From Branchiostoma floridae (Eukaryota; Chordata; Leptocardii; Amphioxiformes; Branchiostomatidae): a stretch of 64,000 bases of DNA. Position numbers and translations under genes: made by a program. This document shows positions 34,521-46,600 of the stretch, piece after piece. Under the pieces are notes generated by a model. It made no database searches and had not been told where the DNA came from. It saw only the letters and a program-made list of their open reading frames with translations. The number at the start of each line of letters is the position of its first letter. Position 1 is the first letter of the stretch. Where the stretch lies: assembly GCF_000003815.2 (NCBI RefSeq), contig NC_049991.1, positions 15,086,202 through 15,150,201 on the forward strand, written 5' to 3'.

Positions 34521-35880
34521 ATGTATGCAGACAACATTCTCTGCTAACGCTCGCTGCTTCAGGACGAGAGGAGTGGGTGTATAGTGAATATGCCGTCAGC
34601 GTTACCTGCCGACAGTTTGACAGTAACTCTTGCCATGATTTAGCGCGCCTGGGCGACTCCTGTAAGCATCACCTAAAGACTGTTTCTGCAGGTCAAACGA
34701 AATAATATTGCTGCCGAGCGACGACCGTGAAATATGCCCGCATGCCTCTCCGCAGGCCAGCGCGTTATTGACCCGACGAAATTGCTTTGCACAAGCGGCA
34801 CTATCATTGAATGAACACCGAGATGTAATTTTAGAATCCCAATACACTCCGCTGCGGATACTGTATGGAGTTCCGTTCGGCTCGGTTTCCTCCAAAGAGA
34901 AGGGAACGACCGCGAACAAAACATACGTTTGGGGTATCATAGATACAAATCGTCTCTCACAATTAATCAATTAACCTATTTTAGATCAAACCGGTGACGC
35001 GTACCAACCGTTATGTTAAAGAAACGGCCTGTCAAAGCATTCCATTCACGTAGGTATATAACCGCCGCATGATGAAATCTGTTAGATTTACGTATGTTTT
35101 CCAACATTAAACTAATGTTGTGGATCGCCATTGGGCTGAACATTACAAACGGTTCGATCAGTCCATGTTGTTAGATCAATATGTAACCCCGGGTCGCTGA
35201 GAAACCATTATTTCGGGAACGGTTCGTATATGTCATGCAGCGGAAAGATTGGAAACTAAGACTGATGAGAGGGTGTACCGTATTTCTCCGTTGATATATG
35301 TGGAGATCCCAAAAATAGAATCGCTCTCAACATGTGTGCTTTTTGCTTATGGATGTGACGTTTTGGATGTATCACTCGAAATGTCCCTTCTCGCTATTAT
35401 ATTGATGGCTATGGCCATTTCCGACAGTAATGTGCACAAGGAGCGACCTATTCCTTACATGTATTTCTACTGGTATTGCCTCTGGGCTACTTTCAGGTCG
35501 GTACGTGTTTGCTTTGCCGCAAAACTGTTTTAAGAAACTAAAAAGATGCACTCTAAGGTCGGTCTCGTGAGGACTATGTTGAGATTGTGTGAGCAGAAAG
35601 CACACATGTGGTTCATGTGGAGTTCGTGCTACAAGTCTAACGTCAGCTATCAAAAAACACGCGAAGTATTTTAAAAAGTGTAATAGATGTTTGATTGTAA
35701 ATCAATTTCCTGGTATCAGGCCGAAAAGTTTGCATTTCAAGGTACGCCTGGAATTCTCGTTTAATCCAAGAAACATGCACCAACCGCCGGACATTCAGCA
35801 CCAAGGCCGGAGCCTCTAATGTGATATACTGGTACTGCGCTAGGTGCGGGCGGCGTTTATTATTTGTGTGTGTGTAATAC
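34521..35880. other. Stretch with no supported gene
   Basis: A minus-strand frame at 34602-34970 (122 residues, several Cys) and frames at 35249-35653 were inspected. None carries a recognisable family signature, so none is called. Confidence 0.4.
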
Positions 35881-35882
35881 AA

Positions 35883-35961
<79 letters not shown>
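35881..35961. repeat. Microsatellite (AC)n
   Basis: About 40 uninterrupted AC dinucleotides. Confidence 0.97.
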
Positions 35962-35963
<2 letters not shown>

Positions 35964-37470
35964 ACGCCGACGCTCCTAGCAGGTCTCCGAAGGAAACACG
36001 TTTGCTTAAGCCATCTATAATTGCCACCACTGGACGCTCCCGGCAGCTCTATCGGGGCGTGAATGCGCAGATTTTCTCCTGATACCGGCACCAAAACCTT
36101 GTTAACCTCTGGTCTCCGCGGGGCCACCGATTCAGTGCTGACGTCAAAACCGTTTTCCACGGGGATGTCAACGGCTTCTATCTCTATCTGTATCTGTATC
36201 TGTGCCCGTATACCCGGTGCACCCTCAACTCGAAGTACTGCGGTGCAGTAGTATCTGCTTATACCACACTGAACGACCTGTCGCACCAAACTTATGCACA
36301 TCTAGATGCAAGCCTTCTTTAAAGCTTCCTAGTGAGGATGTCCCTACTGTACTTGGTGACAACTAAGTCCACTCTGCGATAGTTCGAGGAAAACACATCA
36401 ATCTTAGGTTGATAAATCTGGTACTAGTACTTGTCGGCATGACTACTTTCTTCAGTCCGGAACGAGAGGTATAGTATTACGTAGAATAAACCAAATCGCT
36501 GTATATTGTCTGATGCTTCTTATTTTACCGTTACCATTCAAAGACCATCCAACAGTCCTTCGCATCAAAATACATCTAAGTATTCGTTATTTGAGACAAA
36601 AGGTATGAAACTACGTAAAACATTAAGAAAAACAGGAAACCGAGAACAGTGGAGAAAACTGGTTGCCATATCTTCTTTGGTGTCCTAAGTTCCTAACAGT
36701 CAAACATTAACAGTCAAGCAGACTGATGGATAGATGAGCAGAGAGATTGGGCACGAATACTGCAGCCCCGCTTTTCAAATGGCTGACTAAGGTATCCTTC
36801 ATCAGCGATGCTCCAGGCAGGACAGCTAAGGCCACTTGATATCCGTGTAATTATCAGCAGTTAGCGCCGCCGGACACTCTACTGGTTTGTAAAGATAACA
36901 CGTTCTCCTTGACTTAGGCCGCTGAGACTATTTTCGATCCCAGTGAGCATGAAGATCTGGGAAATTGCATTTCCTTGGCAATGGTGTGCCTACAGATATC
37001 ACTGTGCCCCGCCGTGAGCATGAGAGATACAGTTGTAACAGGTCAGAAATGCAGAGGTTAGAATAGGCCATAATACAATACAATACTGTATAATAAGAAT
37101 ATGGCAACTAAAAAGTATTCAGAGTCGATCCCTTGTACTCGTGTTACAGAGGGTAGAAAGTAGTGGAAGAGCAAGCCTGCACATGTCAGTTTCAACTGTA
37201 CAGGATTACCTGAAATGCAGCTGAATTAGACTAGAATACGTCCAATTTCAACATTCAAACAAACCAAAAAAGTGCGAAAAAACACAAAGCACTGTCAAAC
37301 CTTTCCGAATACTTCAAGCCTAAGGTCAGTCAAACGTGAAATTTGATATGTTCTTCAATAACATTCGGAGACATTTTACGAGGTATTTGCACAATTCTAT
37401 TCGATTTGTCCTTGTTATGTTCTATGGAAACTCCTACTACAAAATGATTTTCATCGACCACTACAGTACA
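35962..37470. other. Stretch with no supported gene
   Basis: A minus-strand frame of about 110 residues (about 35962-36301) precedes the AC repeat and contains TATC-type simple sequence. Nothing in it is recognisable as a domain. Confidence 0.4.
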
Positions 37471-37595
37471 NNNNNNNNNNNNNNNNNNNNNNNNNNNNNN
37501 NNNNNNNNNNNNNNNNNNNNNNNNNNNNNNNNNNNNNNNNNNNNNNNNNNNNNNNNNNNNNNNNNNNNNNNNNNNNNNNNNNNNNNNNNNNNNNN
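37471..37595. other. Assembly gap (125 N)
   Basis: Run of 125 N. Confidence 0.99.
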
Positions 37596-39290
37596 GGCGT
37601 AAAACTGACGGAATCCTTTTCATCTAGGAGACCGGAATGTCGTTATTCGTGAAGCTTAGCGTGTAAAGCCTCACACAATCCCGAATTTCCACCTCAATAA
37701 TCTGCCTTATTCAATGACGCATATCAAAGTAAATACTTTGGATACATCTAGGACGAGGCTACGCGGGTCACATGAGTATGGTCGCACCTCTTACAAAGGG
37801 GATAAAGATGAAGGTAGTGACCACCGGTTATTGCTGATAGAAATCTGCATTCAACGCTAAAGATAAAAAGGAAAAGGCCACCCAGCCATCGTTGTAATCG
37901 GTCCTTCAGTGCTCGGCTTGCTACCTACAAAATACCAGGTGTTAGTGTTAGACCTAGAATAAAAGTTTAAGGGAAGCAGGGTTGTTATTGTAGACGTGGT
38001 TTTTAAGAGGTTCAAACTTCTTTGTTTTAGTTGTCTGTCGTTGAAGTACATGTAACATTGAAATCCAGTCGGTTGGCTGAGTTGGCACGTGTTCTTGGCA
38101 CTGCCGTGTGAATAGATCGTTAAATGTTTCGATCACGACAGCATTTGCAATGTAGTCATCGCAAGGCGACAGTAGCCTCAATTTACCCGGCAATTCCAAT
38201 CATCCAGAGGCGAGATGTCCTCTTGGCCCCGCGTAACATCCCCGATGATGATTGTCATTACCACACGCCCAGCTGAGAAAACCGTCGTCCGGAGAAAGTT
38301 TTACGTTCAAAGCCACAGCTACTGATCCTTGACGACATGGTTATAGCTGGTATATCGGTGCTTTTCCAAGGTAATTTAAACATGCCCGCTTAATTCCCAT
38401 CAGTTAAAGGTAGCCAGGGGAACTGGCTAACTCACTAGGCGTAAAGATAACGTTTTCTTACCATACACCGACTGGGTTTATGGTCAGCCTTGAGGCTAAC
38501 TCATCACAAGGTCCTCTACAAAACATCGTTGGCTGGCAGTAATCTGCCGTAAGGAATGGCAGTGTGTTTGTGTGAAAATCGATAAAAGCAGTGCAGAATA
38601 CGGAAAGGTAAAGAAATGCCCGACGAAAGGTACGGATATATGGCAGAAATACCTCTCGAATCTACAGACTGTTTATAAGCGAAACTACGCGTAGATTTGA
38701 GAGTTTTGGAAACAAAGGGATGATTTACTTTGCACTACTTTCTGGCAGGAACTATCAACAAAGACCTGTCAACATAAACAACACAAACGTATTTCGATGA
38801 ATGTTATTTTGAAGACACGGTAGTGTGAGAATATCCCTTCTGATGCAACTATTATTATACGACAATTTCGACCTATCAGTACGATATTATCGCTTTCAAT
38901 CGGCCGAGAAGTTCAGAACACTGCGAAACCCTTGTAGTAACGTTACCAGTATCGATACCATTACCTGAAACTTGCTGCGCCTTGCATTCTATCCATGGAC
39001 CATTGAACTACGACAATAGTGTCCCTCCCTGCGGCCAGAGGCTATCAGAAGGAGCTGATAGTATCGTTATAATCTAACAATATTGTTAACCCTTGAGCCC
39101 AACGAGCACAAGGTTCTTCATAAATTACGTTAGGCTGATATTGATCATGTGCAAAGCACAGAAAAGTTGCTACCAAGAAAAGGGCACATTTAATTTTGGT
39201 AAATGTGTATCTTTCTGTGACATTGAAATAGCCGGTGAAAATCATAGCGCTACAGAATTCAAAGATGACATTATCCTAACACTAATCTTA
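37596..39290. other. Stretch with no recognised feature
   Basis: No repeat family, exon or RNA recognised on either strand. Confidence 0.4.
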
Positions 39291-39295
39291 CATAC

Positions 39296-39317
39296 ATGCA
39301 TACATACATACATAACG

Positions 39318-39348
<31 letters not shown>

Positions 39349-39362
39349 CATACATACATACA
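39296..39362. repeat. Microsatellite (ACAT)n
   Basis: About 16 copies of ACAT with one interruption (AACGTT near 39315). The adjoining 39363-39480 may be a minus-strand LINE 3' end, since minus-strand AATAAAATTTGTGTATGTATG is tail-like, but I cannot confirm that. Confidence 0.9.
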
Positions 39363-40145
39363 CAAATTTTATTTTGACTGGATGGCCCTGTCGGCCAAAG
39401 CCGCTCTTTCCAGAGGTCCAGTGTGTAGATGATGTTTGGCAATAACCAATGCAGAGACAAAGCACAGCTCCTGCAGCTCCTATGGGCATGTGTCTCTGTG
39501 ATGCACCGGTTTGGCAGCGGGAATTCGGCTCCATCAGCGTTAATTGGACTGTCTTTTCAGCATCATTAACCGTGCCCAATCTATTCTCTCTGCGTCTTCA
39601 GATGCCTGTCGCGTCAGCGGTGAGCAAAAGACAGCAGTCTCTCTCCTGAGAATGTTCGCACAAGATAATGATGAACTCTTACTTGTCATTCGCTTTGATC
39701 TCTCCTGGCTGGTTTCCTGCACAGCATTGAGGTTTCCACCAAAGAGTTGGGCTCATGCCAGTGGTTTCCCCGATCGAAGAGTGATGAATCTGACCGGAAA
39801 ATTACTCTGCATAACCGCCTTTACTTGACGTTCCACGAGCCCCGATCTTGTATCTGATTGCTATTTCAGGAGCAGCGGTTAGAATAATCGTTTTTCATCT
39901 TATCGACTTATCAGAGATGTGACGATACCCGACAGTGGCAAACCAAGTCTTCAGAAAACTGCTCGTCACGACCAGACCTAATAAAACTGTTTTCATATCA
40001 CGGTTTTCAATAAAGCATGAGGTATGAATTACAGCGGCAACTCCAATAGTTTGAAGTTAATTATTGATTTGAGACTTGGCAGAGCAACGATGCACAAATT
40101 TTCAGCACGCACTCCAGCTGAACCCGCTGATGCCAGCACAACGTG
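39363..40145. other. Stretch with no supported gene
   Basis: Frames at 39271-39579, 39544-39828 and 39540-39722 were inspected. None shows a recognisable domain. Part may be a decayed LINE. Confidence 0.35.
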
Positions 40146-40147
40146 GC

Positions 40148-40740
40148 ACGGCGGCCTCGTGGTAAGGATTGTTGCCTGCTGGAGATGCTGAGTTAGAACA
40201 CATGACAAATGCCGATGTTGTGCCCTTGGGAAAGGCACTCTTCATTTTCAAATCTTTGAAATATTTATTCAGTATACCACTTCACAGACTTGAAACAAAA
40301 TTATTTTGGTACACAAACCTTAGATGAGAATTACTCTAAAACTTAGAAGGTTGTGTGGCTTTAAAAAAATTTTAAAGCCCTGCTTACATAACGTGAGAAT
40401 TACAATTCTGGACGCATTAGTTAGGCTAGAAATCTGTACGGAAGATATAACATTGGCATCAATATCTACAGAAACATGTTACAGAGGTAGTCATCCGTAC
40501 TGAGAGGTGTTTTGGGCATTTTCCTATCTCGATGCAGTTGCAAATGAGTATCTAGCGTTGGTTAGTGACGTCCTCGGATAAGACGTTAAATGGAGGTCCC
40601 GTGTTTGAGAAAAGCCACAACTTAAATACATTAAAAACCCTACCATTATCAATAAGACTACTCTTCAGTACAAACCCGGTGTGTTACGCCATGAGGCGGT
40701 TTACCTAGTATGCATTACAAACAAACAAACAATACAAACG
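40148..40740 (+). mobile_element. tRNA-derived SINE interrupted by a 267-bp insertion
   Basis: The head (GGCGGCCTCGTGGTAAGGAT) and TTGTGCCCTTGGGAAAGGCA lie at 40148-40240. The remaining body resumes at about 40524 with GACGTCCTCGGATAAGACGT, AAATGGAGGTCCCGTGTTTG, GGTGTGTTACG and GGCGGTTTACC, ending in CAAA repeats. The interruption (40250-40516) is bounded by CATTTTC at 40243-40249 and 40517-40523, a probable target duplication. Block order matches the SINE at 21608. Confidence 0.6.
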
Positions 40741-41924
40741 AACAAAATACTTTGTTACCATCTGCTTGCTCTTTCATCACAAACTACAATTACAAAGACA
40801 TCAGCAAGCAATAGATTCAACTGATATGTACTTAAAATATGCAATAAGAACGACTTATTTCACATTTATCATTTATAAAACATAATCATCCACCTGTATG
40901 TATCCCTTCCAACAGTTTAATGTTCTACTGTTGTCTGCAAAATCATCGAGCATGCAAGATTGTAGAACAATGGTGTAAGGTCACGTTCGGTAAAGTACAT
41001 GTTTGTAAGCTTTTGTCTAGCTTTAATGGGCTTCGTTCTCATGATATTTCCCAGTTGACACACATGCACTGTACTGTACTGTACTTCACCATTGATCTAG
41101 AAAAATCAAAACGACCATCGACATTCTTCAGTTTGAGTTGTGGTGTAATTGCTGATCGATGGTCTGCCTGATGCAATTTGTCATGTCATGTCATGCGTTT
41201 ATTAAACACTAAGATGTGGCATGGCGCCCCCAGAGTCCTCTCAAAACCACATCGTGTGACAATGAATTACAGATCTGAAACATCACGAACAGAGGGAAGC
41301 TCCTAAATAATGGTTATAGTAGGAAGTAATTAAACCCACAGACGCTATCGAGGAAGATCCCGTTACAAATCGAATTGTGTGAAGCAATATTGCCACTCTG
41401 CTATAAATACTCCCGGACTAATCTATAACTATTCAGTGTTTCCAGGTTTCATTATGGTGTTATTGGCTGTTGCTGAGTTGTTTAAGGATGAAACGTACTG
41501 CTTTAAATCTCCACACAAAGACTTTCTTCGAGTGTTCCATTATGCTACCGATTCCAAGACAGCATAAGGTTCATTCGCTAACGTTAAATATTTGCATTGC
41601 ATGTAAATTCCAACGGTCTTGAACACATGTTAGTGATAGTACTTGTGAAGCTTAGCTTCAAAGTTCATTTGTGTTGTATGGTACTGATTTTCAACGCGAT
41701 GGGAATTTTGCGATGCATATTGTTGATCTGTCCTGTCGCTTTCCAATTTTTGGGAAGGTCTCTAACCGGGTTCATGATTTAAATAATGCAGCCTTTTGAA
41801 TGCGCCCGTCCATTATACGTCTCCACCTGGTCCATACGTGTGTATGATTTGTTCACGGTTTATCTGACATGAATTTGATTCCAGTACCTCTCCAAATAAA
41901 GAGCGGGTGGGTAGTCTCAGCTGG
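40741..41924. other. Stretch left of the giant element, with a possible LINE tail
   Basis: On the minus strand 41178-41290 ends in AATAAACGCATGACATGACA followed by TGACA, a tail-like simple repeat suggesting a LINE 3' end. Otherwise no feature. Small frames at 40920-41171, 41379-41567 and 41597-41782 are unsupported. Confidence 0.4.
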
Positions 41925-41930
41925 CGGGAC
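41925..41930. repeat. 6-bp target-site duplication, left copy
   Basis: CGGGAC immediately outside the left terminus of the giant inverted-repeat element; the identical hexamer is at 62470-62475. Confidence 0.7.
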
Positions 41931-42180
41931 TATTGAGGGCCAAGTGTCGCAAAATTAAACATATACATAGAACGATTTTCTCTCACACAGAAGAGTTGAA
42001 AAATGTCTCACACACAGACAGATTTTTCTCTCTCACACATCAGTGGAAAAAATTCGCACACATTGACAGATTTTTCTCTCTCACACAACAGTTGAAAAAG
42101 GTCGCACACATTGACAGATTTTTCTCTCTCACACAAGAGTTGAAAAAGGTCCCACACATAGACAGATTTTTAAAAGATGA
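41931..42180 (+). repeat. Left terminal domain with 48-bp tandem repeats
   Basis: TTTTTCTCTCTCACACA recurs at about 42023, 42071 and 42119 (48-bp spacing), with a diverged first copy near 41978. Each is followed by GTTGAAAAAGGTC and CACACATTGACAG. The same domain is inverted at 62205-62469. Confidence 0.85.
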
Positions 42181-43085
42181 CTTTTTACCCTGTGTCGTCC
42201 TATACAATTCTTCACAAATGTTATAAATGCAAGCATGTACACACGGTTTCTCAGTTCAACATGTACTCTGCTCTTCAATATAGAGGCTATAACATTCCTG
42301 ACACAACAACGATTTTGGTGTTTCCGCCTCTTATTCTTACTCAGCGCTTATGTTTATGCTCACGGAACTGTATATGCAGACAAAACAATATAACGTTATG
42401 CCATCGTTGTATCAATGCATTAGTTTATGATGATAAGAGACTTGCTAATTCAAATACGTCACTTCAAAGCATCATATTATTTAAGTGAATACAGTGGCCG
42501 CTATTCAAATCCATTTCTATTTCAGCATTCAAGATACAATGGCCAGCATGACTTTGACTTTTGACCTGTTATATAGCTTATATGATTTGCTTTTTCCCAA
42601 ATTGAGACACTTATTGGAAGTATACCATAGCTGGAATGTCTCTGGAGTCATAGAATGTACGCACATATGTCATATAAGTTGTCCTTCAAAGACTCAAACT
42701 TGCACGCTCGATATCTTTCTTAGATACTCTTTCAGATCCTTCTTGCAGTCACACATAATATCTGTCAAAACAAATATCACCCCAAAACTGAGGCTGAATA
42801 TTTCACATACACATCCAAGTCACTCACCCATGATAAGAGAGCTTAAAATGAAAAAAAAAAACTGATTAAAAGATCCTTGTTCGGATGTATAAGTACGACG
42901 ACTTTAAAGTTTTGGGGGTTGATTGCATTCTTCACATTGTACAGACACCAGAATATGGCGCGTAAACAAATGTGCATTTTTTTGTCTCAAATATACGCAC
43001 ATATCAACTCTCAAACACAAACTCAAAATATTCTTTCCCAAAGACATCATATTCTTTGATACAGCAGACATCTATTATTCTGACA
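42181..43085 (+). repeat. Left inner domain of the inverted repeat
   Basis: About 0.9 kb mirrored at 61290-62204, roughly nine bases in ten identical by eye in the stretch compared (42601-42805 against 61741 downward). A plus-strand frame at 42485-42865 corresponds to a minus-strand frame at 61523-61822. Both contain CTLDIFLRYSFRSFL and TNITPKLRLN, but no known domain was recognised, so coding is unproven. Confidence 0.75.
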
Positions 43086-43524
43086 CACAACACTAGAATT
43101 CACTCTCACACACAGAACAAAAAAATTATTTCACTTCGAGACGCTTTCCCTGCCAACCCGGCTGGAGGAGTGAGCGATTTTTTTGTCGATATGAGAGCGT
43201 AGTAGTAGAAAAATAAATTCCTTCGGAGTAATAGAAGAATATCTTTCTTGAGCTTTTTTAACTTCCAAAGGGCAATGAACAGTGTCATTTTCTTCAGCTT
43301 GAAATGATAAACCTTTCTAACAATGGCATTCTGTTATATAATATATATACATTTCCTCGACAGTCATATTATTCCGACACACAACGCAGAAATTCTCTCT
43401 CACCCACAGGACAAAAAGTTCTCTCACCTCGGGGGCTTTCCCCGCCAACCCGGCTGTAGGAGTGAGCGATTCTTTTGGTTTGAGTGAGAGCGACATTTTG
43501 TCGATGTGAGAGACCTTTCGGGGT

Positions 43525-43624
43525 NNNNNNNNNNNNNNNNNNNNNNNNNNNNNNNNNNNNNNNNNNNNNNNNNNNNNNNNNNNNNNNNNNNNNNNNNNNN
43601 NNNNNNNNNNNNNNNNNNNNNNNN
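43525..43624. other. Assembly gap (100 N) inside the array
   Basis: Exactly 100 N, so the unit number here is unknown. Confidence 0.99.
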
Positions 43625-46600
43625 TTCCAAAGGGCATAACAGTGTCATTTTCTTCAGTTCAAATAATAACATTTTTAACAATGGCATTCTGTTATATCAT
43701 AAACATTTCCTCGACAATCATATCATTCCGACACACAACGCAGAAATTCTCTCTCACTCACAGAACAAAAAGTTCTCTCACCTCGGGAGCTTTCCCCGCA
43801 AACCGGGCTGGAGGAGTGAGCGATTTTTTTGGTTTGAGTGAGAGCGAAATTTTGTCGATGTGAGAGACCTTTCGGAGTAGTGGAAGAATAACTTCTTTGA
43901 CTTTTGTTAACTTCCAATGGCCAATAAACATTGCCATTTTCTTCAGTTTGAAATGATAAACCTTTTAAACGATGATCTTCTATTATATTATAGATATTTC
44001 CTCGACAATCATATCATTCCGACACACAACGCAGAAATTCTCTCTCACCCACAGGACAAAAAGTTCTCTCACCTCGGGGGCTTTCCCCGCCGACCCGGCT
44101 GGAGGAGTGAACGATGTTTTGGTCTGAGTGAGAGCGAAATCTTATCGATGTGAAAGCGCTTTTGGAGTAGTGAAAGAATAACTTCCTTGAGTTTTCTGAA
44201 CTTCCAAAGTGCAATGAACAGTATCATTTTCTTCAGTTTCCAATAATAAACCTTTCCAAAAACGACATTCTGTTATATTTTAGACATTTGCTCGACAATC
44301 ATATCATTCCGACACACAACGCAGAAATTCTCTCTCACCCACAGGACAAAAAGTTCTCTCACCTCGGGAGATTTCCCCGCTAACCCGGCTGGAGGAGTGA
44401 GCGATTTTTTTGGTCTGAGTGAGTGCGAACTTTTGTCGATGTGAGAGCGCTTTTGGAGTAGTGAAAGAACAACTTCTTTTAGTATTTTTTTACTGAAAAC
44501 GCAAAATAAACACTGGCATTTTGTTCAGTTTGTAACGATATACACCTTTCAATACCAATAACTTATACCAAATATTAAAGATAGTATCTTGACAATCAAT
44601 CTTTATCCGACACACAACGCTGAAATTCTCTCTCACACACAGAACAAAAAGTTCTCTCACTTCGGGAGGCTTCCCTGGCAACGCGGCTGTAGGAGTGAGC
44701 GATTTTTGGGGTTTGAGTGAGTGCGAACTTTTGTCGATGTGAGAGCGCTTTTGGAGTAGTGAAAGAACAACTTCTTTTAGTATTTTTTACTTAAAACGCA
44801 AAATAAACGGAGACATTTTGTTCAGTTTGAAACGATATACACTATACAATACCAATCACTTATACCAAATATTAAAGATATTGTCTTGACAATCAATCTT
44901 TTTCCGACACACAACGCTGAAATTCTCTCTCACACACAGAACAAAAAGTTCTCTCACCTCGGGAGGCTTTCCTGCCAACCCGGCTGTAGGAGTGAGCGAT
45001 TTTTGGGGTTTGAGTGAGTGCGAACTTTTGTCGATGTGAGAGCGCTTTTGGAGTAGTTAAAGAACAACTTCTTTTAGTATTTTTTACTAAAAGCGCAAAA
45101 TAAACACTGGCATTTTGTTCAGTTTGCAACGATATACACTATACAATACCAATCACTTATACCAAATATTAAAGATATTGTCTTGACAATCAATCTTTTT
45201 CCGACACACAACGCTAACATTCTCTCTCACACACAGAACAAAAAGTTCTCTCACCTCGGGAGGCTTCCCTGCCAACCCGGCTGTAGGAGTGAGCGATTTT
45301 TTGGGTCTGAGTGAGTGCGAACTTTTGTCGATGAGAGAGCGCTTTTGGAGTAGTGAAAGAACAACTTCTTTTAGTATTTTTTACTGAAAACGCAAAATAA
45401 ACACTAGCATTTTGTTCAGTTTGTAACGATATACACCATTCAATACCAATAACTTATACCAAATATTAAAGATAGTATCTTGACAATCAATCTTTATCCG
45501 ACACACAACGCTGAAATTCTCTCTCACAAACAGAACAAAAAGTTCTCTCACTTCTGGAGGCTTCCCCTGCCAACGCGGCTGTAGGAGTGAGCGATTTTTG
45601 GGGTTTGAGTGAGTGCGAACTTTTGTCGATGTGAGAGCGCTTTTGGAGTAGTGAAAGAACAACTTCTTTTAGTATTTTTTACTTAAAACGCAAAATAAAC
45701 GGAGACATTTTGTTCAGTTTGAAACGATATACACTATACAATACCAATCACTTATACCAAATATTAAAGATATTGTCTTGACAATCAATCTTTTTCCGAC
45801 ACACAACGCTGAAATTCTCTCTCACACACAGAACAAAATGTTCTCTCACCTCGGGAGGCTTCCCTGCCAACCCGGCTGTAGGAGTGAGCGATTTTTTGGG
45901 TCAGAGTGAGTGCGAACTTTTGTCGATGTGAGAGCGCTTTTGGAGTAGTGAAAGAACAACTTCTTTTAGTAGTTTTTACTTAAAACGCAAAATAAACGGA
46001 GACATTTTGTTCAGTTTGAAACGATATACACTATACAATACCAATCACTTATACCAAATATTAAAGATATTGTCTTGACAATCAATCTTTTTCCGACACA
46101 CAACGCTGAAATTCTCTCTCACACACAGAACAAAATGTTCTCTCACCTCGGGAGGCTTCCCTGCCAACCCGGCTGTAGGAGTGAGCGATTTTTTGGGTCA
46201 GAGTGAGTGCGAACTTTTGTCGATGTGAGAGCGCTTTTGGAGTAGTGAAAGATCAACTTCTTTTAGTAGTTTTTACTTAAAACGCAAAATAAACGCTGAC
46301 ATTTTGTTGAGTATGTAACGATATATACCATTTAATACCAATCACTTATACCAAATATTAAAGACATTGTCTTGACAATCAATCTTTTTCCGACACACAA
46401 CGCTGAAATTCTCTCTCACAAACAGAACAAAAAGTTCTCTCACTTCTGGAGGCTTCCCCTGCCAACCCGGCTGTAGGAGTGAGCGATTTTTTTGGGTCTG
46501 AGTGAGTCCGAACTTTGGTCGATGTGAGAGCGCTTTCGGAATAGTGAAAGAATAACTTCCTTCAGTATTTTTTTCACTTTAAACGCAAAATAAACGCTGA

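Noticed and set aside
34194-34547. His-Thr-rich and Val-Cys-rich open frames
   Set aside because: Translation of the CA/GT microsatellite.
34602-34970. Minus-strand 122-residue frame as a candidate TARP exon 1
   Set aside because: It has a hydrophobic stretch followed by SGVYWDS, superficially like the first loop. But the GLW motif is absent, no clear TM1 is present and no convincing donor follows.
35962-36301. Minus-strand frame of about 110 residues as an exon of an unknown gene
   Set aside because: It contains TATC-type simple sequence (Ile-Gln repeats), runs into an AC microsatellite and shows no domain signature.
39271-39828. Overlapping frames as a LINE coding fragment
   Set aside because: The tail-like end next to the ACAT repeat is suggestive, but no conserved LINE protein motif was found.
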